From Halisarca cf. caerulea (taxonomy: Eukaryota; Porifera; Demospongiae; Chondrillida; Halisarcidae), in contig CAUJGJ010000313.1 in assembly GCA_963170055.1 (NCBI GenBank), forward strand, positions 2,629,201-2,656,700: 27,500 nt of DNA, read 5' to 3'. The translations under genes and the position numbers were made by a program. A model generated the notes under the pieces. The model did no database searches, was not told the DNA's origin, and saw only the letters and a program-made list of their open reading frames with translations. Of this stretch, positions 1 through 11,300 are shown piece after piece. How positions within the stretch are numbered: the first letter of the stretch is position 1; each line of letters opens with the position of its first letter.

Positions 1-1340
1 TCAGACCAACCTACCAAATTCCTTGGAAAGATCTTGGGATCAACTCCAACACAGATCAAAAGAACTGCCGGGACACAGCTGAAGAAGAAACTAGACAAGG
101 CAATTGACAGAATCAACAGGCGACCTATTCCTGGAGAAATGAAGGTATGGATCTTGAGAAATTTCCTAATGCCCATTTTACATTTCCACCTAGCAGTAAA
201 TCCTGTCTCCAAATCATACATAACTACCTATGAAAATGTTATTGCTCACAACATCAAGAAATGGCTGAATCTACCCAAGAGTACAACCAGAGCCATCATA
301 CACCACCCCGCTTATTCCATGTCTGCTCCAACTGTATCTCAGGCATACCTGAAAGTTTCCTCTCCACTATTACATCCTCCACTGATCAATCAATCAGAGC
401 CCTTACACCCCTTAGCAAGGATAGGTCCTTCCTAGATCGGCAAAACATTCCTCAACAAGTAAATTGCTACAACCTTAGCAGAGAAGAAAAATCCACTACA
501 AAATCAGCATTAGTGGATGCTGAAAGGACCACATGGATCGAACACCTGCAAAGACTTCAGGTACAAAACAAGTCCTTGGAGACAATTGACCTTGAAGAAA
601 AATTTCTCGAATCTGGAAAAGAATTATCAATGGCCTACCGGCAAATCAGCTTTCATTCATACTCCGAGCATGCTCAGACATGCTACCGACACCTGTCAAT
701 CTTGCAAGATGAAAGATTCAAGCACAGTCACCTTGTGCACTATGCGGATCAGCCAATGTCACTGTCAACCACATCCTAAATAGATGCCCAACTGCTCTAA
801 GCGATGAAAGATACACTTGGAGGCATGACAGTATCTTGCAGGAGCTGGCAAGACAACTAAAAGAGTCTATGACACAAGCCAAAGATAAGACAGGAGTTGA
901 AGTATACGTGGACCAAGACCAACTTAGGACATCTGAAAATCCTCCAGGCACTATACCCTGTCAGTTGGTGGTGAGTACTGCCAGGCCAGATCTAGTAGCC
1001 ATCAAAGGGAACGTGATCAGAATCCTGGAACTCACTGTATGCACTAACTCAAGAGAAGCCATGTCCAATGCAAAAATCCGAAAATTGTCAAAAATTTTGT
1101 ACCAACAACTTTTGGGAGTTCTGGAACAACAGGGGAAGGATGTTAAGTGCATAACTATGGAAATGGGTGCACTTGGTCACTATCCAGGTGATCTCGTGGC
1201 GCTTATGAGTGGAGTCGTTCCTGAAATATGGAAAAAATGCAGAAACATCCTCGACCAATTGTCCAAGGTCTCAATCAACTGCTCCCAGATGATTTATCTT
1301 GCAAGGAATGGTGAACATTGGCTCTATTAATTAAAAATTA
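1..1340 (+). mobile_element. Degenerate non-LTR-type retroelement, 3' part (RT thumb to endonuclease)
   Basis: The stretch encodes the C-terminal part of a retroelement polyprotein spread over three frames. Frame 1 (from position 1 to about 350) has a region typical of the end of the reverse transcriptase, with motifs such as KFLGKILGS and RRPIPGEMKVWILRNFLMP. Frame 3 continues it to about 590, and frame 2 carries the zinc knuckle and endonuclease to 1330. There are at least two frameshifts and an in-frame TGA at 710-712, so the copy is dead. The upstream RT core lies outside the window. The 3' boundary is uncertain: an A/T-rich stretch follows the stop at 1328-1330, and I see no clear poly-A tail or target-site duplication. 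The domain order fits R2/NeSL-like elements with a restriction-like endonuclease (family knowledge); the exact clade cannot be fixed by eye. Confidence 0.8.
596..1330 (+). pseudogene. Retroelement zinc knuckle plus restriction-like (PD-(D/E)XK) endonuclease
   Basis: Frame 2 from 596 begins with a conserved retroelement block (ANQLSFILRACSDMLPTPV). It meets a TGA at 710-712, where related proteins usually have Trp, so TGG to TGA is the likely change. It then runs open to 1330. A CCHC knuckle follows at about 734-787 (C-x2-C-x8-H-x4-C, in CALCGS...NHILNRC). The segment ARPDLVAIKGNVIRILELTV at about 983-1042 then shows the PD...ELT pattern of a PD-(D/E)XK nuclease. In R2-type elements this enzyme nicks the target DNA for target-primed reverse transcription. 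The block after the stop is open for about 205 codons, so this end decayed less than the part upstream. Confidence 0.75.
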
Positions 1341-1531
1341 ATGTAACCCATAACCTAAGTAATCGTTAAACTGTCTTATTATTATTAAGTAGTCGTGCAA
1401 CACCACTTGCCAGACAGTCTCCAACATTTACCACTGTGAAAATGTTACGATTATGTCTGTGTCCAAGTCTCATACCTAGCTTTTCATATGAATTTCTTTT
1501 CTTGTACATCAGCTTGAATAATGATGGCAAT

Positions 1532-1543
1532 CCCCCCCCCCCC
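1532..1543. repeat. Homopolymer C12
   Basis: Uninterrupted run of 12 C. It is prone to length variation and to sequencing or assembly error. Confidence 0.95.
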
Positions 1544-1732
1544 TTTACATAACAATGAGATAAATGCAATTATGTGGTGATTTACCACACAAGTAGGTTA
1601 GACTAGGGGAACCATTGCCTCAGAGGTGACTAGGTCTCAGCCATAGCTAGACACTCTATACGCTACTTAATTTATTTTTTTTTCAATTTGTATGTATAAT
1701 GCATTTCATATTTCTTGTATGATCATGTATCA

Positions 1733-1753
1733 GGGGGGGGGGGGGGGGGGGGG
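1733..1753. repeat. Homopolymer G21
   Basis: Uninterrupted run of 21 G, about 220 bp upstream of the proposed RTK start codon. The exact length should be treated as uncertain. Confidence 0.95.
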
Positions 1754-1879
1754 AATTCCATATCATTATGACACCGGTCCGAGTACCGGTCAGTGGTTTC
1801 CTCCAAATGTATACAAATTTTCCATTGTTCTATCGAGGCCATATATACGTATTATGAGACAATAATTGGCGAAAATGCA

Positions 1880-1886
1880 TATATAA
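1880..1886 (+). promoter_or_regulatory. TATA-like box upstream of the RTK gene
   Basis: TATATAA lies about 85 bp before the ATG at 1971, on the correct side of the gene. In AT-rich DNA such a motif is expected often by chance, so this is only a candidate core promoter element. Confidence 0.25.
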
Positions 1887-1970
1887 CGGCATTTGGACAG
1901 CTGCTCGCCTTAGAAACTAGACAAGATACTGTAACATTATTATTACTGTAAAGCAGTGAACGACAGAGAG

Positions 1971-2249
1971 ATGCGCTCCGTCTTCTTTCCCGCTGTATTT
2001 TATTCGTTATTCCTCCACCTGTCTACTCTGAGCCACCATCTTTGTCTGCAGTACGCGGCGGTCGTAGTAGACAAACCTAACGAATGTAACTTCGTCTCTT
2101 GCGTACATGGTCATGGGTCGCGTGTTCACAACATTTCTGATAAAGCAGGAGCGTCACCAAGACAAAGCCTTAGCACGTACCTTGCTCCAACAGAAAATGT
2201 CACAACCATTGTATTGGTGGAACAGTGCTATGTCGCTTGCTTCGATCGT
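1971..2249 (+). other. RTK exon 1: signal peptide and start of ectodomain
   Basis: Opens with [18 protein letters not shown], a hydrophobic leader typical of a signal peptide. A secreted-type region follows with Cys pairs (ECNFVSC and QCYVAC) and sequons NIS and NVT. It ends in phase 0 at a GTAAGT donor that runs into a TG microsatellite. Attachment to exon 2 at 3312 is inferred from matching phase and extracellular character, because no homology was checked. Confidence 0.6.
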
Positions 2250-2262
2250 GTAAGTGTGTGTC

Positions 2263-2330
<68 letters not shown>

Positions 2331-5300
2331 CATGTACCTCTATAAACCAACATTCACCTAAACTGGCCAAGATTCTTTCATACTAACCATTCAATTTACC
2401 ATATATGCTGACCTCTATGATCCAGCAACCTGCTAATCCAGCACTGTTTTTCATTCCCCCATTGGTGTGTTGTTGTTTGTATCATTATTAATGATACAAA
2501 CAATGTAATACTGCTATGTTATTATAATTGTAAATTAACATTATTTTCCACTGTGTATACTTAATAATTGATTAAGACTTATGGAATTTCACTCATTAAG
2601 CACATGTTTTGTACCAACTTGGATATTTATTAATTTAAATATGGCCTCACAAGACATACACTTTCATTTCCATGCTTTAACTTGGTCATTCAATGTTTTC
2701 TTTCTATACACATTTCAATTTTAGTCATATCTTAAGCCACTCAATTTATTTGGTCCAAGGGCCATTTTGGCCTATTATGACCTAATAATAATAATAATTA
2801 ATAGGTCTTATGTCAACTGAGGAATATAACTATTGTCAGCATTGAGTACACATAAATATTGTTGTTACCACTGAATCAGATATTCAGAGACTGCCCTTCA
2901 GCCAGGATAACCTGGGTTGAGGCACAATCAATGGTTGAGTGACTTGCCATTATGGAATTTTTGAGTGAATACAACCCTGCTTTGCAACTGTTCAATTGCA
3001 GCATGTGGAAATGAGTGCAGTCATATACATAAACTCTTACATTTGGAGACAATAAAAAAGCAGCCCATGCAGCAAATCATCCATATTTTGATTGATAATT
3101 ATCTACAGTAGTGAAAGACCCATTTTAAAGTGCATTACACTTATTTTCCCTGCCATGTACTTTTCATACTGACACATTACCGAGAATGGTATTTAGTTGT
3201 CCAAAATTGTATTTTATGCATACCCACATATGAAGTACATCATGTGTACTGCATCAAAAATTCTATGGTACTGTATTTCTCCTGTATGTAAATGTGTTTA
3301 TTTCCCTACAGTTTCTTCAGGAAAGCTATAATCGAACAGGTCCACAGTATTATTTCCCCAATGCTGCAAACCTCCCTTGCATGGGCAACATGAAGGTTAC
3401 ACTACCATATACGTACAATGACCCTACTTATATTTACACTACTCTTTGATTGGCAGGTTTTTCTGTGCATTGCCACTTGCTTGTTTCACATCAACCCACA
3501 CCTTCCTGGATACACCAGTGATTTCACTGTGGATAGTTACAAGGATGTATATGATCCTCAAAAAGAAATTCAATTTCAAGTTCATTTGCTTCAAAAACAT
3601 CAAAAAGTGGTCAAGATTGCTCTTGCCAAACTGCGTTTCTTCCAACTCAATTCTACCGAATATATGAGTAAATTGGAGGAAGAGTTAGAGGTTCAACGGA
3701 AATTGGATCTATTAAATGGAAGCATTCCCACATCACTAGATTGTTCCAACTTCTGCAATGTTTCAGTAGGTCGTCCTTATTCCTTAACTCAAGAATGGAC
3801 ACAAAGGACTTTTTATTTAAAATTTGTCATACCTAATTGTATGCTAATACACTCAATTACTTATATTCTGCTCTATTTTACAGGAGTATGGAATTTGTGC
3901 AACTGCTTTTGAAGGGAATGTCCAAAATGATAAATGCAAGACAACATGCAGTGTAGAATTATGTTCGCAGATGTGTAATGTTGGAAAAAATATTTCGGAA
4001 TCCATTCTCTTATCCCTTGGTTGGTTTGACAAGCAAATTAAATTCCTTTAATGTGTAATGATGTACTGTTGATGACAACCTTTGCCATTACCCTCCCAGG
4101 TAAGTTGTCACCACCGGAATCTCCAGTTGGACCACCACATATATATCATAAACAAGATCCTGAGAGACAGAAAGAATTCCCAGCTGTTTACTATGACATC
4201 TCAAGTGCTATATCACCCAGTCAGCAAGGGCCACTTGCAGTAGTATGGGCAGTAGAGTATAATGCCAGGGAGGAATACTATGCACAAGTGAGTCTGTTTG
4301 TATGTACATACCAAAAGGAATAATGGGAATTCAGCATAAGTGAAGAACCAACCATTTACTTATTGTACACAAACACGCTGTGTCCATCAGGCAATGTACA
4401 GTAGATACTTCCATTGAACATTTAGATAAGAACATAATGTATAATGTATAGATGAGAACATAATGTAAACATGCATGGTCAGTCTGTGGTATCTGAGACC
4501 TGTACACTCAATGGCAGCAATTACTGCATGAAATACAATAAGTATGTGTTTGGAGATAAGTTTGCACTATTACTGTACTCCAAATCCACTGACAATATTA
4601 AATTTTAAGCACATTCTTAATCTGTTATGTACTGTTTTGTAACACGTACTATATAGTTATTGTATATGTTTGTAAGTACAGAACATATTCAAAGAGAGTG
4701 ATTAACATGTATGACCAACAGAGATTATTCATGTGTATACATATTAATAGCCAATATATTTTATAATATTAATTATTATTGTGTGTCATTTTATACTTAC
4801 TTTATATTCATAATAATAGCATTTGTAAATGTAATTTGCTTGATTGTTGCGTAAATACTATCATGACAGTTTCCCCTTGTATTTTCCTAGACCTTCAGAC
4901 ATCCACATGTGACTGCAGAAGACTATCTTCAATTCAGAGATGTGTACCGACTCTACACTCACTACAATCACTCTGGTAGCCATGGATACTTAAGTATCAC
5001 TGAATTCTGTCATGCAGCCAATGTGTCCTTTGCTATTATTAGCAAAACAGGTGTCTCGCAGTTTTCTGAAGCATCTAAAGTTTGCTTTCCTGGTTAGTTC
5101 TCAAAAGAAATTTTCTGTCTAAATCAAATTTGACAACAAATTTAGTTTTATATTGTATACTCAGTCATATTACAGGTTAAATCCTTGTGTGTATATACTG
5201 CATATAATACTGTACATACACAGAGCATATCCATTTGCACGTTTATGCTATTCTCCTTCACGTTGTGTATATGTGCAGCAGCTCATGCTTCCAAATCACA

Positions 5301-8300
5301 CCCATAGCCTGTACATGCATGCAGTATATCTTAACAAGTAGCGCTGCATTTCACACAGTGAAAAGGTATACAGTTGGTAGGAGTGGTATTAAAATGAGTG
5401 TAGTCTCATGATCAGTTACAGACTATAGCATATAGGCACAATGCTGTCTAATAAAGTCTATGCAAGTATGATACCACAACTAAAGACATGCATGGTGCAG
5501 GGTATGCACAGCAATTTTGCATTGGGTACATGTTTAAGAAAGGCGTTTTCTAGAAAATTACTGTATGTCAAGTGCTGTACTTCTGTATCTCTTTAGGTGA
5601 TTACTACCCATCTCCTCCACATAATATGTCCCTAAGTGCCGGGTATTACAATGGAGTGCTAATACTCAACATTTCACTTGACAGAAGTGCAGGTACTCTC
5701 CCCAAAACTTATTGATATTTTTCGCTAGCTTTAAAAATAATGGTATTCCATTGGGCATGATCATTAATTTTTTTGCAGCAAGTCATGAGTATGTTTTCTT
5801 TCATGTAGATCATGATTCCATTGAAAGCTATAATCTGATGATTTCCTACTCCGAAAATCAGTCCAATACCAAATGTGCCGATGCTGCTACAGAGCACAAA
5901 ATCACCAACCTTAGATTTAATGCTGTACGTTAAACATAGGGGAGCAAATGCACAGCTGTATAACAGTTTGTATAATTTAATGTACGTATATTCTAATATA
6001 CTCTTCACCATCAGAATGATTCTCTTGTTATGACACTTGCGGGCACAGATGACTTTCACAAGTATAACTTTAGCATACTTTGGAACTGCACTTTGGCTTT
6101 TACAGTAAGTGATATCCATATCATTAATGTGTGCTCAATTGAGTATGATTCTGTGTATTCTGTATGAAACAGGCTGTGCATCAGCAATTGTTTTTACTTT
6201 GAAGGTGTTCTTAGAAGAAAATCATACCCAGTGTTGCATGTCATACTGTACACATGCTGTTGGTTAAAAATGTAAATACGAACATATACTTACAGTACTA
6301 CTGCAGATTAAATTTTTCAAGTGCCAAAAACTTGTGCACATGGCTTACAATAATGTGATAAATGTTCATTGCCATATTGATACTCAATTGACAATTCTTG
6401 AGCTTCTCGTAGAGCAACTATTTAAACAATTCAATAATCATAGAACATTTAGGGCAGATCTTCATCAACTATGAAGTCAATTAAGAAATGTCATAATATT
6501 ATGCTATACATACATTGAATCCTAATAACTCTTGTGGTTCATCAGTTGACAAGATCTTCTAGCTACTTCAATACACGGGGGTTCCAAATTTCACTCAGGG
6601 TTAATCCACAATCAAGGTTCATATTGTCACAATGCCTTCGGATCTCAATTGCTTCCACTATTAGTCTTCTCCAATTGCAATAGTTAATTGTTCTCACATT
6701 TCAGGATGTGGGCATTACTCCAATCCACCTCATGTTCTTTCTCCCATGCATGAACAGCTATTCCATTTTTCCTATCTCCTTTCCGCACGGCTGCCTTGTG
6801 GTCTACCAATCTTTTCTTCAGATTTCTTCCAGTTTCCCCAATGTAGGAGCTATCACAATCCTTACATGGTACTATTATACAACCCCCTTCCTTAGGATGT
6901 CTGTTCACTGCGATCTGTTTTAGCTTCATCAGTCTATCCTTTAGGGTACCCCTCGACTTACTGTAAACACCACCTTTACTCCATCTTGTTTACAACTCTG
7001 TGGTTCTGTTGGGATAATTCCTTCACGTATGGGATGGTCATCACGATCAACATGATTTAACATATTTTGTGTTTTGTAATGTATGTAGATGACTGTGCTA
7101 CCAAGGCCTCCACCTGATCAAAAACCAAAGGAAACTGTACTATCGTACTATTTGAATGGTAATATCTAATACAAATTATCCACTGAAATTGTTTAGAGTT
7201 TGTCTCATGCATTTTTCTTGGAACACTCTGCAGAGCCAGAATTATCATCCCCACAAATCAAGTATAGCAAAGAATATAGTTTCCATGAAATTACTGGTTC
7301 CCTGAACTTGACAGTGAAAGAATATTTGATCACTGCCAGCTGGAATTCCTCTGCTGATACTTTTGTAAACTGTTCCACAGTTTCCATTAGTTCTAAGGAT
7401 ACAACTGTTTCCTATCACATGGTAGGGATTCATGCCCAGCATATACATGTGGAGGTTTCCATTTGCTCAAGTATATGTAATATTATTTATAGTATATTTG
7501 CTCTATTATAAGGACCCAGGCGATCCTGTTACATTTTCTGACCTAAATCCACTGATGGAAGACAATTATGTACTTATGGTTTGTTCATTGTGTCCATGCA
7601 TGTTTGCAGTGTGATCATAGAGTGCTTGTATGCTTCTTTTTCTATCCTAGGTAAAGAGATGTTGCTGCATTATGGCAAATACTAGATACAAATACCTATT
7701 TGACGACTATTTGGAAAGCCTAGATATGCTGCCAAGACGTAATGCTTGACAAATGTCCTACAGTATTAATATTCAGCCTTTATGTGAAGTTTGTTTTTCC
7801 TGGGCCATTCTTGCAGCTTCTCCAACAAAGCTAAGCAATCTTAGTGTCAACATTGAAGATGTCAAGAATGGTTTTGTAGATGCTAGCCTTTTATGGACAA
7901 GTTCTGCCCATCCTTATGGGATATCAATGTTTAAACTGACAGTATTCCACAGTACTTCCTCCATTGTCAAAGACGTCACCTTCTCAGTCAATGAAACAGT
8001 AGGGGATACTGCTACTGTCCTAATGTCTTTATGTTGCAGCATTAACTGTTTTCTTGTCACCCACAGGTGCAACCATTGCAGGAGTTTGTACACAAGATCC
8101 AATTCTCTTCTGGACAAGGAGGTTTATTCAATCTGTCTGTGAGTTCTTTCAGTACACATTGTACCATCCTGGACTCCAACCTTTCCGATATTCCCCTTAA
8201 TTGTGAATACTGGCATACGTACGTGTATGTCCCCTCATGAAGCCTTCTATGTTTCTTTTTGAGTGTTTACTGTACCTTTCTTGAATTTTTTGAAGGTATA

Positions 8301-11300
8301 TGCTTACTCTACATGGGGTACAAGGAGTGAAAGTATCAATAGCACTATAAGAATAGGCAAGCCCACTCAAGGTATATTCCTGGTATCATAGTCCATGTTC
8401 TCAGATTTAATAAGCCATTTGTTCTATTCCTCAGAGCCTATTAGCATTCCTTCTTATGTATGGGGGATAGTGGTGGTGGTGGTGTTCTTCATAATAGTAC
8501 TCTTTTTTGTGGTCATTGGAGTGTACATATGGTACTACAGGAAAAATACTGTGGTGGTTATACCAGTGAGTTGAGCATTAATTGTGAATGTATTCCACAG
8601 TAATGCTATATACATAAATGTATTTCATACATATTTATTACCATCTCTGTCACTCAATAGCAAAGTGCAGCTCAAATGTTTGTGGAAAATGCTGTATTTG
8701 AAGACAATGAGGATATGCAGCAAGAATTCTTCCCCCTTTCCTTGATGGATGCATGGGAGATAAAACCCCAAGACATTATAGTATTGGGCCAACTTGGTGA
8801 AGGCAACTTTGGTGAGGTCTTTCGAGGACTGCTTAAATCTGGCATAGATACACCATCAGGAGTTCATGAAGAAGTTACTCATAGAGGAATTGTTGTGGCA
8901 GTCAAGTTACTGAAATGTATGTACTATAAGCGTACAGTACATTGTTGTAACTTTCTATTAGTATTCATATTAATGTTACATTTTATTCTTGTAATCCTTC
9001 AGCTGATGCTACTGCTGCTCTAAAATGTGAATTTTTCAAAGAAATAGACATGATGAAGAAAATTAGTTCTGGCAGTTGTCCTTATATTGTGAATATGATT
9101 GGATGCTCAACTCATGAGGAGCCTATAGCACTGGTTTTGGAATATGCACCAAATGGTGATCTTCTGAAATACTTAAGGACAATGAGAAAGCTTGTGAGTT
9201 TATTTGTAGTTGTCATATTTTGCAATGTCAGTACGTATTTACATACATACATACAGTAAAATCTGTCTATATAGTATACTGTAGCCAGGTGGTTGCCTTT
9301 GTAGCATTTGTGAATCAGTGTAACTATAATTGTACTGAATGGGACTTAACTTGTGTGTTGCTGTCCACTAGAGCTAGTGAATATCTTTCGTCCTTTACTA
9401 ATGTGTCAGAGAAGAGTTACTATAGTACATTGGGTTTGCTAGCTAATTTCTCCTTGCTTAAATAGTCTGCAGATGCTGATAATGATGAACAAGGAACTAA
9501 TGAAAACCATTATGTCAATGGTCCCAAAGGTGTTGAAGACTTGAAGGAAGATGCAGAATCTGATGAAGTACAAGTTTCTACCAAAGCTGATAATTCTTGG
9601 GGAGATTACAGAAAATTGGGAGATTTGACACCAGCCAACCTGATTTCATTTGGATGGCAGATAGCCAGTGGGATGGTTAGTGTTCATTAACCTGCACACC
9701 TATAATAGTTCCATCCTTCTTGCTGTGGGAAGGTTTCATTCAGTTCTTTTTCCTGTTTATTACTCATTGCATTGACAACCATATGTTCAATGGACAAAAT
9801 GCTTGGTTCATTTTTGAATACATTGACTCTATCCTATTCATGAAAGTAGGAATACCTTCTTGTCTTTCATGACATTAATGATTTACATCAGATTAAGGAA
9901 ATCCTTAACAAGGAAGTGGTTGATATCATATCATCCCAGTGTATATTGTTGGTATTTATGTGGCTTCCATACACGCAGTTGACATGTGTGTACTGTACAC
10001 AGGAATACTTGAGTGAGCTGAATATTGTGCATCGCGATTTGGCATCAAGGAATATTCTTGTTGGTGACAACAAGCAGCTCAAAATTTCTGATTTTGGTCT
10101 TGCTCGAGAGGATGAATGCTATGTGAAGACCACTGAAGGGAAACTTCCTTTGCGTTGGATGGCTATTGAAAGTATCCAAGAAAGAATGTTCACCTCAAAA
10201 AGTGATGTGTGAGTATAAAACTGGTACCAAAGGACTGTGGATATTTGATAATATAGCAAATGTGTCTCATGCATGCATATGTGCGTATGTATATGTTTTT
10301 GGTAATATTCATATTCTCTAATGTAGGTGGTCTTTTGGGGTGGTACTCTGGGAAATTGCAACAATGGGTAAGTATGTTTGAGTTATGACATAGAAAACTG
10401 TATATTTCAAAATTTAAATTTAAATAATTTACTGTATTCCACTGACTGTTAACATGAATATGAATTGTAGGTGGCCATCCTTATCCAACACTTGGAAATC
10501 GTGCTATATTGGCCTATTTGCTTCGAGGAATGCGGCTTGAAAGACCCAAAAATTGCTCTGAGCAATGGTGAGAAAGTCCATGATTGATTGAATTCTCTTC
10601 CCAACTGGTAAAGATGTATTTGCTTACTATTTGTATAAGTGTGAACATTAGTTCAGCTGGAAGCATATAGTAAATTGTACATAATACGTATGTATCTGTA
10701 TGACACACAGTAGAATAGACATTTCAATAAAACAATTTTCTATTATACCAACAAGCATCCCCAATCTTGTTGCTCTCTTACTATGATCTATGACAATAGC
10801 TATCCCAAACTAGGTAGAATATTCACTCTTTGGAAAGTTAATTGCTCAGCACTGTGCATATTTCAATATAAGTGTAAAATAGTAATACAGTTGAAAGTTT
10901 ATTGTATTATTGTTCTCTACCTTTTTGTCAGAGCATTATATAGGACATGCATTAATTAATGTAGTGTATGTATACTTCAACTATTTCACACATGGCAGCA
11001 TTGTGTACGTATGTATGCAAGCTAGTATCCATCCATGAATGTACTTATATACGTAAGAACTTAGTGAAAATGTATCTACAGTATGTACTGTATGTTTTCA
11101 GTTAAGCAAGCTTCCTGGAAGCTCAATCAACTGATAACAGCATAAGTTACTTAGTAATGAACACTTACAACATATCGCAAGTAAGTTGACAGTATGTGTG
11201 CATAATTTAACACAATTACTTGTATTGTAGTACAGATGTACAGTATGTACTGTACATCCCGTATATAATAAATCCAAGACAAACTTTCTTTACGTATAAC

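Larger units (their letters stand above)
1331..1970. other. Intergenic stretch between retroelement and RTK gene (putative promoter side)
   Basis: No coding gene is supported here. The stretch holds a C tract (1532-1543), a long G tract (1733-1753) and, just after it, two copies of ACCGGTC about 14 bp apart near 1773-1793. It ends in AT-rich DNA immediately before the putative RTK start codon, so it should contain that gene's promoter and 5' UTR. The transcription start cannot be located from sequence alone. Confidence 0.5.
3312..8371 (+). other. RTK exons 2-15: ectodomain
   Basis: Fourteen exons encode the region outside the membrane. Exons 2-6 are Cys-containing (for example CMGNMK, CIATC, DCSNFC, CKTTC, ELCSQMC) and match no domain I can name. 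From exon 7 the sequence has the look of fibronectin type III modules, with proline-led starts such as [12 protein letters not shown] and [12 protein letters not shown] and strand patterns with Trp or Tyr ([18 protein letters not shown]). Sequons are very frequent (NRT, NST, NVS, NMS, NIS, NQS, NDS, NFS, NCT, NLT, NSS, NCS, NLS, NET). FN3 assignment is by pattern only, with about three modules likely. Confidence 0.6.

Noticed and set aside
1366..1569. 67-codon minus-strand ORF downstream of the first retroelement
   Set aside because: It crosses a C homopolymer and shows no recognisable motif. It could be retroelement 3' sequence but cannot be supported.
1956..1970. Extension of RTK exon 1 upstream of the ATG at 1971
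   Set aside because: It would need a GTG start. The ATG at 1971 directly precedes the hydrophobic leader.
5709..6119. 136-codon minus-strand ORF
   Set aside because: It overlaps two phase-consistent RTK exons on the plus strand and shows no conserved pattern.
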